Part shown: in pieces, positions 23,286 through 33,862 of the stretch
How the letters are laid out: each line of letters starts with the position of its first letter
How positions within the stretch are numbered: position 1 is the first letter of the stretch
Assembly: GCF_014898055.3 (NCBI RefSeq)
Contig: NW_023601104.1
Span: 70,911,106 to 70,975,105 of the forward strand
Direction of reading: 5' to 3'
DNA: 64,000 nucleotides
Origin: Talpa occidentalis
Lineage: Eukaryota > Chordata > Mammalia > Eulipotyphla > Talpidae
Notes under the pieces: generated by a model
What the model was told of the DNA's origin: nothing
The model's database searches: none
What the model saw: only the letters and a program-made list of their open reading frames with translations
Position numbers and translations under genes: made by a program

Positions 23286-23764
23286 GAGCCTACACGAATA
23301 ACACCCTACTAAAGGCTGCCCCAAATGGACAGTTAGCTCCACCCCCTCCTCAGCAGCCCCCTGACTCAAGACTTCAGCCCTGCAAAAGAGTCATTCCCTC
23401 TGCTTGGGCAGTGTCTGGACATTAGGGGGCAGAATTCAGGAACTCATCTGCACAGAGCTGCTCCAATTAGACCACAACCCTAACCAGCAACCTCGTGAGA
23501 GATACTGAGCAAAGTGCCCAGACACCTAACCTACATAAACTATGAGTTGATGAGTGGATTTTGTTTAAATTGCTATATATGTGGTAAATTGTTATGCAAC
23601 AACAGGTTACTAATACAACTTTTTAGTAACACAGTGTGGGCTTCCAGGAATCTACATGGAGAGCATGGCCCTCAGACCATGCATGGCTCAAGGTCCCATG
23701 GGGTTTCCCAAGAAAAAGGGCCTCACTCCTTGCTAGTATCTCAGCCTAGTGGATATGTTTATTA

Positions 23765-24360
23765 TGCTTATTATTCATTCATTCAACACATACTACTGAG
23801 CACCAACTGTGTACTAGGCACTGTTATTTTAGGAACTAGATTTCCACTATCAGTAGCATAGTCTTTGCTCTTTTGAAGCTAACATCCTAAAAGGGAGTTA
23901 GTCAAGAGGCAAGTGGAAAAAATAAACAAATGAAAGGTAGCTTAAAGCTGTGGTGAGCTAGTTCATAAGTAAATAGGATGATGAGATGGGAGTGATATGA
24001 GAAAACTAACTCTCATTTAGGTAGACTAGCTGGGGGATGGGGTCCACTAAAGAAGTGACATTTGAGCAAAGAACTGAGAGGTGATATGCAGTCAACCATA
24101 CAAAGCATCTAGGACAGTGGAAATAGCAAATGCAAAGGTTCTGAGGCATGGCCAAGAGTCAGGATGGAGGCCAGCGGAGTTGGACTGGTGAGTAAAGGAG
24201 GGCAAGAGCAAAAGAGATCACAGAACTAGGTAGTCCAGATAACTTTGTAGATCATAGTTGGGAGTCTAGTTTTTATTCCTAGTATATCAAGTTGTCATGG
24301 AAAGATTATACAAAGGGTAGTGACATGACCTGATATTCAGAATAATCCATTGTCTTTCCT
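23765..24360 (-). repeat. L2 3' region
   Basis: Antisense L2: TTCATTCATTCAACACATAC, GTGACATTTGAGCAAAGAAC, GGAAATAGCAAATGCAAAGG, AGTGACATGACCTGATATTC. Confidence 0.85.
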
Positions 24361-25035
24361 TCAGACTTTCCTTCACTTACCCGAATTAGCAATGAGTCAT
24401 GGGATGAACAGACTGAATTTCCTGGGAAACTCATAGCAGGGTCTTTGAGTCATTTTTCCTTGCTTGCTCATAGTCCTATTTCTTTTATAATCTATAGCTG
24501 AAGACTTCTACTTCCTTCCCAGGTGTTGCTGGGTTCAACTATAAAGTTGGGGGGACAAACAGGACTATAAGTATCCCCTCAGGGGGTCATGCCTGAGGCA
24601 ATCCTGAGTGATTCTTCAAGGAGTGGCTGTAGAGGGAGAGGCAGCCAGGCATGGCCATCAGGTGTGTGAACATTGGACCATCAAGTCACCTGTCACCAGA
24701 TGGTGACAGAACAGAATACAGTCTCTTCCAACCAGTCTTCTTCCCACTTCGGGTTCTTGTTTTTATCTTTAAAAACAAATCAGTAAAAATTTAGTCTTTC
24801 ATGTATGATGTACACCCTTTTCTGCAAGGGTATTATAATAAACAGTGAAAATGAAAGGATATGTGCAAGTTCATAATAAAAACAAAATCTCCAAAATAGA
24901 TGTGATTTTTTTCATGTGCTTTTAAAATAATTCTCATCAGCACTTCCCCTCCCTCATCCACTGCTGTCATTTAGCTAAACTGCTTATGCAGTGTTCCATG
25001 GATCTTCAGAGATTTCTCTCTCATCATTTCTTATC
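24361..25035. other. Intergenic, nothing recognised
   Basis: No supported feature. Confidence 0.5.
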
Positions 25036-25050
25036 AAATTCCCTTAAGTA

Positions 25051-25336
25051 GGGGCCTCCCCGGTGGCGCAGCGGTTGAGCGCTGGGTTGCGAAGCTGCCC
25101 GCAGCCTCTGCAGCTTCGGTTCGATCCCCGGCTGCTCCCCAGCCACCGGAGGAGGGTCCCGCATGGCGCGCAGACCTCTCCTGCCGCCCGCTGCTCCCCT
25201 CAGCAGTGTACTTCGGCCCTTCTGCCTGCTCTGCTCCCCGCTCTGGCTCTGGTGAATTCTCTCACCCTCCTGCGCTTCTGACTGTACCCAGTGCTTGTAT
25301 GAATAAATAAATAAATCTTTAAAAAAAAAAAAAGAA
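25051..25336 (+). repeat. Full-length young SINE, best-preserved copy
   Basis: Near-consensus young copy: A box TGGCGCAGCGG, B box GGTTCGATCCC, core CTGCTCCCCTCAGCAGTGTA, and tail AATAAATAAATAAATCTTT followed by A13. Perfect 15-bp target-site duplication AAATTCCCTTAAGTA at 25036-25050 and 25337-25351. The 72-codon ORF inside is not a gene. Confidence 0.96.
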
Positions 25337-25351
25337 AAATTCCCTTAAGTA

Positions 25352-26440
25352 CAAGACTACTTCTCCCTCATTCCTAAACCCCACACACCCCCACACACAA
25401 GGATCTCACCACCTTTGAGCTCTCATATTTTGGGGTCTGCAGAAGCAATACCGAAAAGTTCCTCTCTCCTGAGCGCCTCCTCTCACGCCTCCTTTCACCC
25501 CTCCACATGATTCCTTCCTGACTCGCTGGCTCGCCTGAAGCTGACAGTGAGTTTTCTAAAGGACAGTGCTATTCCAGACTTCTAACAAGGAAATTAACCT
25601 TCCCTTGAGAGTCTACAAGCTCGATTTGTTTAATCATAATCGCTTGACACTTCAGATTGCTCATTATGTGAATTCGCTATTGTCTGAGTCACTCCAGGTG
25701 CTGAGGTACAATTGGGAGCAGTGATAATATCCTTTTTGTGTCAGTGAAATAGGCTGCAAAATGCCTAACTAATTAACACCATCTGATGTTCACATTTCCT
25801 CATTCAAGCAAACTAGAGGGCTATTTGTGCCAGATTTCTTTCTAATCTGGAATACAGTAAACAGTGGCACAAGTCAATTCTTGATCCCCATATTCTCCTA
25901 AGTTAAAACAAAAAGAAGTTATGTATTTGGAGGCCGGAAATGGAGAGTGGGAGCAGGTGGGTATAACTTGACGTGGGTCTGCTCTATCCATATATTTGTC
26001 ATCACTCTAGCCTCAAAGGAAGTCCCTTTTATACCAACAGGCATGTCTCAATCCGAGGTTGTTTAAGGTCTGTCACACTGAAATTTTGGAAAAAAGAATG
26101 CAAACTCTTTATTTGACCTATTTCTTAGGCACTGAGGCTTTGGTTTAAAAAAGTTATGCCTCCTTTACATGATCACTCTCTTCTCTCCTCTTTGACCATT
26201 TATAGCTAATTTTAACTCCTTAAACCCAGTAGTGACCTCCACATTCCCAAGTGCTTATACTGCTGTTTTTTTGGTTTAGTAACTCTGAAGACATTATCAA
26301 TCAAGGATTTAGCTTAATTTTTATCTATCACCCTCCAAATATAGTTAAATTAATAGCTGGGTAATGCAATAATTGTGTTCGTGTTCATATGAAAGTAAAT
26401 ATTCTCTGCAGCCTGGTGACAGACAGCACATCATGTATTC
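25352..26440. other. Intergenic, nothing recognised
   Basis: Low in recognisable repeats; no gene signal. Confidence 0.5.
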
Positions 26441-26444
26441 CCAA

Positions 26445-26893
26445 TATCAAGCAGAGATGACCATCTCTGGGGCACCCTTCCAAATAACTTCCATCTAAGG
26501 AGAACGCATCCAAAAACCCAAACTGAGAGACATTCTAAAAATAACTGACCAGTCCTGTTCAAATAGGTCAGTCATGAAAGACAAGACTGAGGAACTGTTA
26601 TGGAAGAGAGTAAGGAAACAGGACAACTAGATACAATGTGGGGTCCTGAAAATATAAGGTGGATGCTGGAAGAGAAAAAAGGAATTTAATGGGGAAAAAA
26701 GCTGGTGAAATGAAATCTAAATAAACTATTTCAAGTACAGTTTAGGACGCTTGTACAAAGGATAAATGCTCTGTGGTTATAGATGTTAACATAAGGAAAA
26801 TGGAAGCCTGGAGACGGGTACCCAGGACTTCATTGTACTGTTTTTCAACCCGTGTATAAATGTAAAATTATCTCAAAATAAGTTGACAGAATT
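26445..26893 (+). repeat. Old LINE-1 3' end (L1ME-type)
   Basis: Contains GAGAGACATTCTAAAAATAA, GAGGAACTGTTATGGAAGAG, ACAACTAGATACAATGTGG, and ends AAAATTATCTCAAAATAAG. Confidence 0.65.
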
Positions 26894-26989
26894 CATAACA
26901 GTGACATGTAAATGCCTGATGTGTGAAAACCACTAGTCTTGATTTAGCATAACACCTGATGTGAGGGGGGTGGGGTGATGATGGGTTTT

Positions 26990-29036
26990 GTTAATTTTGC
27001 TGATTTTTTCCCAAAAAAACAACTTTTGTTAATTTTTCTCTATTGTTTTTCTATTTCATTGATCTGTGTTCTAATCTTTATCATTTCCTTCCTTCTGCTA
27101 GCTTTGGTTTTAGTTTTTCTTTTCCTAGTTCCTTAGTTAGGTTGCTAATTTGTGACATTTCTTATCCTTGGTTGCATTTATAGCTATAAATTTCCTCCTT
27201 TGCACTGCTTTTGCTGCATCTCATTAGTTTTGGTATGTTATCATTTCCATTCATCTCTAAGTATTCTCTAAATTTCCCTCTAAAAGTCACAATCCTGTGA
27301 ATTTTCCAGTTTTATTTTTGTTACTGTTACAAAAATCCTAGCTTTTACAATTGCCCATGTACTTACCTTTATTTAGATCCTGATTTATGCAGCTTTGAAT
27401 TACTGTCTACTGTCCTTTCATTTCACCTTGTAGGGCTCCCTGAAGCTTGCTTACAGTGCAGGTCTAGGGATCAAAACCTCTCTCAGTTTTTGGTTATCTC
27501 AAAATGTCATAATTTCTCACTCATCTTCCATGGACAGTTTTGCCTTATGTAAGATTCTGAGTTGACAGGCTTTATTTCCTTTCAGCACTTTGAATAGATC
27601 AACCCATTGCCTTCTGGTCTCCTAAGTTTCTAGCGAGAAATCTACTGATAATCATATTAAGGATCCCTTGTATGTGATGATTCACTTCTCTTGTTTTCTA
27701 GATTATCTTCTTGTCTTTGGCTTTTAAAATTTTGATTATGCTTCAGTACGGTCACTCTGAATTCACCTTAAGAGTTGATTGAGCATGTCAGATTTTTATG
27801 TTCATCTTTCATCAAATTTGGGAACATTTCTAGTCATTCTTTCTTCAAATAGTCTCTCTGGCCCTGTCCCTCTTTTTCTTTGGGACTCCATGATGCATGT
27901 TGGTCCACATGATGGTGTCCCACAGACTATACTCACTTTTCTTCCATCTTTTTTTGTTTCTCAACCTCAATAATTTCCATCATCCTATCTTCAAGTTCAC
28001 TGGTTATTTCTTTTGCTGGGGAAATCTAATCTTTGAATATCTTTAGTGAACTTTTCAGTTAGTTTACTTTTTAGTTCCTTTTTTTCTTTTTTTGAAGTTT
28101 TCTATCGATATTTCCATCTTGATTATACATCATTTCCTTGACTTTCTCACATCTTCCTCTAGTTTTCTGGGCTTCAGGACAGTTGTTTTAAAGTCTTTGT
28201 TAATATATTTGTCATTAGGTCCTTTTCAGGAACCTGTTTATCATTTTTCTGTCCCTTTGAATGAGCCATACTTTGCACTCTTTGCATGACTTGTGAATTT
28301 TTTTGTTGTTGCTTATAGAAATTTCAAATAATAATGTGGTAAACTCTGGAAATCAGATTCTTTTCCATCTCCAGGACTGGGTATATTTTGTTTTTGTTTG
28401 TTGCCTTTTTTTTTTTCTTTTTAATTGTTGTAGGCGGTGTCCATGCTGAGAATTAGCCTGACTTATGAACTTAATGTCTCCTCAGGTTTTTCTGTGCCAT
28501 TGCCAGGGTATGTGTAGTCACTTTCTAATTTTTCCCATACATGCAATTGTCTTTTTAGGTCTGGCTCCTGAGAAAGGAAAAAGTGAAACATGGGGGAGGG
28601 AGGTGCCAATCTTTAAATCATCTGGAAGTCACTTCAGTCAAAAAGGGGGAGGTATTTGCAACCATGGGGAAGAGAGGCAGTGCAAAAATGAGGCATCTCT
28701 ATAATCAGAAGCAGCAACGATTAGTCACAACACAGAACCTCATCATTTGGAAGACAAGAGTCCCTTTTTTTCCATACATTGTTTGCAAGCTGTTTCAGGA
28801 CATTGTGCACAGCTGCCCACCATTCGTGGCTGGAGATAGTGGCTATCATGCTGAGAGTTGATGATGAGCAAAATTAACCCCAATTTACCTGCCAAATCTT
28901 TCCCCAGAATTTGCAAGATTTCAGTAGAGTCCGGAGTTCCAAAATACTACATCAGACATATTCTGCCAATGGAATTGTTGTCTAGACAGAGACAGATTCC
29001 TAGTGCTTGCTACTCCACCATCTTTCCAGAATTCTA
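26990..29036 (-). repeat. Old LINE-1/HAL1 5' half, about 2 kb
   Basis: The plus strand reads as antisense old LINE-1: GCTTTTGCTGCATCTCATTA, GATGGTGTCCCACAGACTAT, GACAGTTGTTTTAAAGTCTT, and CTTTGAATGAGCCATAC. The block ends at CTACTCCACCATCTTTCC, the reverse complement of a typical LINE-1 5' start (AAGATGGTGGAGTAG). The 5' end is therefore retained while most of the 3' half is missing. Open frames here are antisense relics. Confidence 0.7.
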
Positions 29037-29780
29037 GCATCTTATCAAATTAATGGCAGAATGCCATCTGACCCAGAAATAGTACCTTAGATATTTCTGC
29101 AACATAATTGTATACAAATGTTCAGGACCTCCGTGGTAGCGCAAGGGGGTAAGACACAACCTATGAAGCTGTATGCAGGCTCTGCAGCACGAGTTCGATC
29201 CCCCGGCCAGCCAGGGAGCAACCCACATGGTGCAGCAGACCTCTCCTGACTCACCCCGCTGCTCCCCTCAGCAGTGTATTTCAGTCTGCCTGTTTTGTTT
29301 CCCACTCTGTCTCTGGTGAATCCTCTCACACCACCTCCCACACGTCTGGCCTGTACCCCAGCTCTTGTACGCGTGAATAAATCTTTAAAAAAAAAAATGT
29401 TCATAGTAGCTCCACTCAAATAAACCAAAAACTGTGTCCATCAATGAGACTGAATAAACAAAAGTGGTATATTCATATAATAGTCTACTACTCTGATGTA
29501 AGGAGAAACATATGCATCAATGTAGATCAAACACATGAGCATATACTGCAATTCCACTTATGTAACATTCTGAACAGCAAAATTCAACTATGGTAAGAAA
29601 AATTGTTTTTCTCTTGTGACATGAGTATTAGCAATTAACTGGGAAGGTACCTAAGGAACTTTCTGGGATTATAATAATGTTCTATATCTTGATAAGAATT
29701 TAAACTATACAAACATGTGTATGTCAAAATTCATTTCACTGTTTTACTCCCAAAGGACACAAATGTAATTAAAAATCTGT
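29037..29780 (+). repeat. Old L1M 3' region split by a SINE
   Basis: L1M-like sequence (GGCAGAATGCCATCTGACCC; after the SINE, AGCTCCACTCAAATAAACC and GTGTCCATCAATGAGACTG). Interrupted at 29125-29394 by a SINE, giving relative age. Confidence 0.65.
29125..29394 (+). repeat. tRNA-derived SINE, older subfamily, nested in L1M
   Basis: Full length with CGAGTTCGATCCCCCGGCC and AATAAATCTTTA10. Target-site duplication AAATGTTCA at 29116-29124 and 29395-29403. Confidence 0.92.
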
Positions 29781-30000
29781 GTATGTATATACACATACAT
29801 ATATGGATGATATATATGCTAAAGTATTTCACTTACGTATTCACTTACCTTGAAATACATTTTTAAAATAATATGAATTAATGGATAGAGTGATGGATAA
29901 TGGATACAAATGTGATGAAAACAAGTATGGTAAAATGCTGATATACACACATATATGCATGTATATGTACATGTAGATACAGATATATGAACATACAATG
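29781..30000 (+). repeat. Two TATA/CATA-rich simple repeats
   Basis: TATGTATATACACATACATA at about 29781-29816 and CACACATATATGCATGTATA with flanking units at about 29943-29998. The sequence between is AT-rich and unassigned. Confidence 0.75.
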
Positions 30001-30194
30001 TTCACTGCAAAATCTTTCCCCTTGGTTGTATGGTGGAAATTTTTCTTAATAAAATATAGAGGGAAGAAACAAAAGGCAGAGCAATGCATGTAATCCCATT
30101 AGTATAAAATTTAAAGATTTTGAAGTATAAATATGCTATCTATGCAGAGATAGACTTTTCCTTGAAAGCTACAAAGAACTACAGTAAATCCACA

Positions 30195-30545
30195 ATAGAG
30201 TATTATTCAGAATTAAAATGAATAAAGTACACGTTCAACATGGATGAGCCTTGAAAACAGAACGTCAAGTTAAAGTCAGTCACAAAAGACCAAAAAAGTG
30301 AATCTATTTTTATGAAAAGTAGAGATTAGGTAAATCTATTAAAAATGTAGATTAGTGGTTACCTGGGGCTGGTGTGGAGGAAGGAACGGGGAACAACTGC
30401 TAAGGAGTTTGAGATTTCTTTTTGGGATGATGAAAATGTTTCAAAGGTAGGCAGTAGTGATGGTTATATAACTGAATATACGAAAGCCACTGAATTGTTT
30501 ACTTTAAATGGGTGAATCTTGATGTGTAATTATTTTCTTAACAAA
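30195..30545 (+). repeat. Old LINE-1 3' end
   Basis: GAGTATTATTCAGAATTAAA, ACATGGATGAGCCTTGAAAA, TTAGTGGTTACCTGGGGCTG, and ending TGGGTGAATCTTGATGTGTA. Confidence 0.8.
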
Positions 30546-30638
30546 ATTGAGTGAACAAATGTTGAGTAATGGTGACCCTAGGGTAGAAGCTAGAGGTGGA
30601 AAGATAGTATTTTATGTCATTAGATAAATTAATGCTGA
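30519..30638 (+). repeat. Local direct duplication, copy 1
   Basis: 120 bp that recurs at 31497-31615 with five substitutions and a one-base indel. Starts TTGATGTGTAATTATTTTCT. The start overlaps the end of the LINE-1 fragment. Confidence 0.93.
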
Positions 30639-31084
30639 ATTACTTTCCATGAAAAAATTTTAATATTAAAAAAAAATTTTTAATATAAAGTAATTGATCG
30701 TGCACACACACACAAAAAGAGTGGGATACCCGGGAAGCCTGGTGAGAAGGTATTAGCCAAGAGTAGAAGGGACATCTACCCGTGGTGTTGGAGGTCTGTT
30801 AGAACTAGTGCTAAGACAGTCATTGAGTTTGAGTAGGAAATTTTGAGTGTAGCTGATAATCTCCTCTTCTGCTGAAGTTCAAGTGGAATGGTGTTGAAAT
30901 AAAGGACTTGAAGAGTGTAATACAGATGCAAGGTTAGCTTCTTGGGATGGTGAGTAGAAATGCAAAAATGAATGAAATGAGGTTCTTTTTTGTAAGAGGG
31001 AGTAAAATTCAGTCTTTTAAGTTATGGGGTGGATGTTTAGTCATTATTTTATTGCATGGTGATCACAGTTCAGAGTAATTTGGA

Positions 31085-31300
31085 GTCAGAATCTTCCTTG
31101 GATCATAAGTAGTTGTGTGACCTCTTAGGAAAATTACTTCCTAGCTCTGAACCTCAGTTGTTTTACCTGTAACCATAAATGAGGATAACTTGTAACTCAG
31201 GATTGTTGTGAAAGATTAATGATGACTGTAAAGTCTTAAGCAACACAAATATAGCATTTGATGCACACTGTGATATTCATACATACTTAAGCCATGGCGG
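31085..31300 (+). repeat. MIR SINE
   Basis: Sense MIR: TAGTTGTGTGACCTCTTAGG, ACCTCAGTTGTTTTACCTGT, GGATTGTTGTGAAAGATTAA. Confidence 0.8.
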
Positions 31301-31329
31301 TATGTAATAATCATTTACTGCAGGCTAAA

Positions 31330-31490
31330 TGAATAAAATTACAGGTTGCCATGTGTCAGATTTTGTACCAACAGCTCATAACAGTACTATAAGTATCATC
31401 ATTACCTGCATGTTACAAATGAAATGGAGGCTTAGATCAAAAATCCTTCCCAAAGTCAAACAGCTGATAAATGGTAGAACTCAAATTAAT
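31330..31490 (-). repeat. MIR SINE fragment
   Basis: Antisense MIR: CATTACCTGCATGTTACAAA, GGAGGCTTAGATCAAAAATC, AGTCAAACAGCTGATAAATG. Confidence 0.7.
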
Positions 31491-31496
31491 TCCAAG

Positions 31497-31615
31497 TTGA
31501 TGTATAACTATTTTCTTAACAAAATTGAGTTAACAAATGTTAAGTAATGGTTACCTAGGGTAGAAGCTAGAGGTGGAAAGATAGTATTTTATGTCATTAG
31601 ATAAATTAATGCTGA
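31497..31615 (+). repeat. Local direct duplication, copy 2
   Basis: Second copy, 978 bp from the first. The last ~60 bp are identical between the two. No A-tail or target-site duplication seen. Confidence 0.93.
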
Positions 31616-32465
31616 TTTCCAAATCCATATCCTCAGATGACTGGCTAGACACCAGGCCTACAGAGCTGTGGCAAGGACAAAAGGGGCTGTAGTTGATAGC
31701 CACCCTAGTTCTGAGACCTCATTTCATCTGGTAGTAACAAAGTTTGACTCAAATTTTTGATTGATTTCAAAAGAAGGGGATTAAATTAAGAGATCAGATC
31801 AGGAAAATTTGAACACCAAAGGCTAAGATTATGGACAGAATAAATATCAATCAATAAAAACTGGTCTATTTAACCAATAAATTGCACATGACTTACAGGG
31901 ACTTTTAGGTATGAGGTGCAGTGTGCAGCATCCAATTTAAGAATCTGCCTTTTCAAGAATAAATTATACAATAAAATGGGTCATAATCACAAAAAATAAA
32001 ATCAAATTATGATTCCCTTAGCTATTCCACAGTTTAGTCTTGGTTAAAAAAAAATTAGTCTAATATGAACTTGATCTAACACGAAGCTCCAGGATGCATT
32101 ATTCACATAAAAATCTGGGAAATAGAAATTGGTCTGCACATTTAATTTGCCTCCCTTATTTTAAATATTTATCCATGGGCAGAAGACAATGCTATACAAA
32201 GGATTATAACATTGAAATTATCACTTACATTTCGTCAAACTCCAAAATTCTATTCAAAGTTTCTTCTCCCTAACAAGAAGATGATCTTTAGATGCTACAA
32301 ATGGCTATGTTTTGAAATACAAAACTGGTGAATTAACAAGGATTTTCCCCCCAATTGAGAGTTCAACTAAATACAAAACATTAACTGGTTAACTCCACGT
32401 TTCCAAATCTGAGGTGATTCAATTGAGATCACACCTAAGTCAAAAGCTTTAGAAATAAATTATCC
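31616..32465. other. Intergenic, nothing recognised
   Basis: AT-rich; no feature supported. Confidence 0.5.
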
Positions 32466-32469
32466 CATG

Positions 32470-32955
32470 GAAGATTAAAGATGTCTTTTCTTTAATCACA
32501 TCACAGTATGGTCTATTGTCCCCGCCACTTGAATTTGAGCAGGATCTGTGACCTTTTAAATAAAATATGACCAAAAAAAAAAAAAAGGGATGTCCTGCCG
32601 AGGCCTCAAAGAAATGGCACTTTCCACTTCCTATCTCTTAGAACAATCATTCTTAGAACCTAGCTGCCATACTGTGAGGAAGCCCAAGAAGTCCCACAAA
32701 GGGGCTCACATCATGAAGTGCTGAGCCTCTGGCTGAAACCTAAGCTAACAGTCAGAACCAACTGCCAGTCATGTGAGTGAGCCAATTTGAAGAGAATTCT
32801 CCTGCCACATTTGGGGAATCCCAGTTGACATTTGAGGAGCAAAGATAAGACATTCTTGCAAGTCCTGTCCAAACCATAGATGTGTGAATACAATAATAAG
32901 TGCTTAAGCTATTATATTTTGGAAGAGCTTGTAACACAGCAATAGAGACTCCCCA
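32470..32955 (+). repeat. MaLR/MLT-type LTR
   Basis: LTR-like order: GGCACTTTCCACTTCCTATC, a CATGTGAGTGAGCCAATTTG segment, and near the end AGCTATTATATTTTGG before CACAGCAATAGAGACT. Contains an A-run at 32574-32587. It ends about 130 bp beyond the inferred PPP2R5E poly(A) site. Confidence 0.7.
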
Positions 32956-33060
32956 ACTTCACATGCCCCAATGACAAACTGATTTCCTCAAGATGCAAGT
33001 CTGAGTATACCCCATTGCCTTTCAGCTAAGTAGGGTTCAAAAAGGCCATGAAGGTCAAAA

Positions 33061-33116
33061 CCAAGCAAACAAACAAAACAGCCAGGCGCCTGGAAACTCT
33101 TCACTGCTTCTTTATT
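33061..33116 (-). terminator. PPP2R5E: Likely distal poly(A) site of PPP2R5E
   Basis: On the minus strand AATAAA lies at 33116-33111. It is followed about 30-50 nt downstream by a GT-rich element (TGTTTTGTTTGTTTGCTTGG, 33080-33061). Cleavage would fall near 33085-33100. Signal, spacing and downstream GU element together make a good vertebrate polyadenylation site. It sits where the repeat-poor region ends and an old LTR begins (to about 32955). Confidence 0.6.
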
Positions 33117-33742
33117 AGGATGCACCCACAGTACAGAACCTCTCACACACCTGTGAAAGGGGAAGGTTACATTTCCCTTTGGGAGCACCTTCATTTTTGT
33201 TTGTTACCACTTTGAAAAAAATAAATCATTTTCAAAGAAAGACATTTTAAATTCCAAGTGTTTCAAGTGTCTAAGACTCAGCTTGCATTTTGTTGTTTGA
33301 AAAGGAAGTCACATATTTTAGCCAAAACTGTAAGATAGTTTTGTGGCATTGAACTTTGATGTGGATCAGAAGTCTGATTGAATCAGTATATAATTTTCAT
33401 ATGCACCTTTTCGTATCAAAAATGTTTCATTTTTACCTCTACCCACAGAGACACTGTTGGAAAAAAAAAAACACGCGCACACACACAACTAAGTTTGAAA
33501 CCAATAATGAAGCACAGCATTTCTAACAGGGAAAATGAACTTCTGCTGCCCTCTCCTGCTAAAACAATGAAATACTAAAATACCAAAAGATTTATGAAGC
33601 TAAAGCAAAATCCTCAAACCGAAAACAATGGACATATCATTCTCATTATACCTCAGTCAAAAATCAGACAACAACCAGAAAATGTATTGGTAATATTTAT
33701 ATTTGAAAGTTCCCCATCAATACATGAGGTTGGAGTACAACT

Positions 33743-33750
33743 TATTTACA
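33743..33750 (-). promoter_or_regulatory. Second Pumilio-type element in 3' UTR
   Basis: The minus strand reads TGTAAATA, near the distal end of the inferred 3' UTR. It matches the Pumilio consensus; function is not shown. Confidence 0.3.
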
Positions 33751-33774
33751 GTTAAGTGATCTGAAAAAAAGTAG

Positions 33775-33862
33775 AGAAAGCAAAGGGAAGGAAGGGTAGA
33801 GGGAAGGAAGAAGGGAAAAAGGGAGGGACGAGGGAGGGAGGATGGGAGGGAATAAAGAAAAG
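33775..33862 (+). repeat. GA-rich (GGGA/GGAA) simple repeat in 3' UTR
   Basis: An imperfect purine tract of GGAA and GGGA units. In the PPP2R5E mRNA it reads as a CU-rich tract, a possible site for poly(C)- or PTB-type RNA-binding proteins (inference). It resembles the tract at 41747-41812. Confidence 0.8.

Noticed and set aside
30655..30690. Small AT-only hairpin (ATATTAAAAA...TTTTTAATAT)
   Set aside because: Short, purely A/T inverted repeats are frequent by chance in this AT-rich sequence.
1..33000. GPHB5 or another neighbour expected near the 3' end of PPP2R5E in mammals
   Set aside because: No cystine-knot hormone coding pattern or other known exon was seen. In human the nearest gene on this side is tens of kb away, so absence is not surprising.
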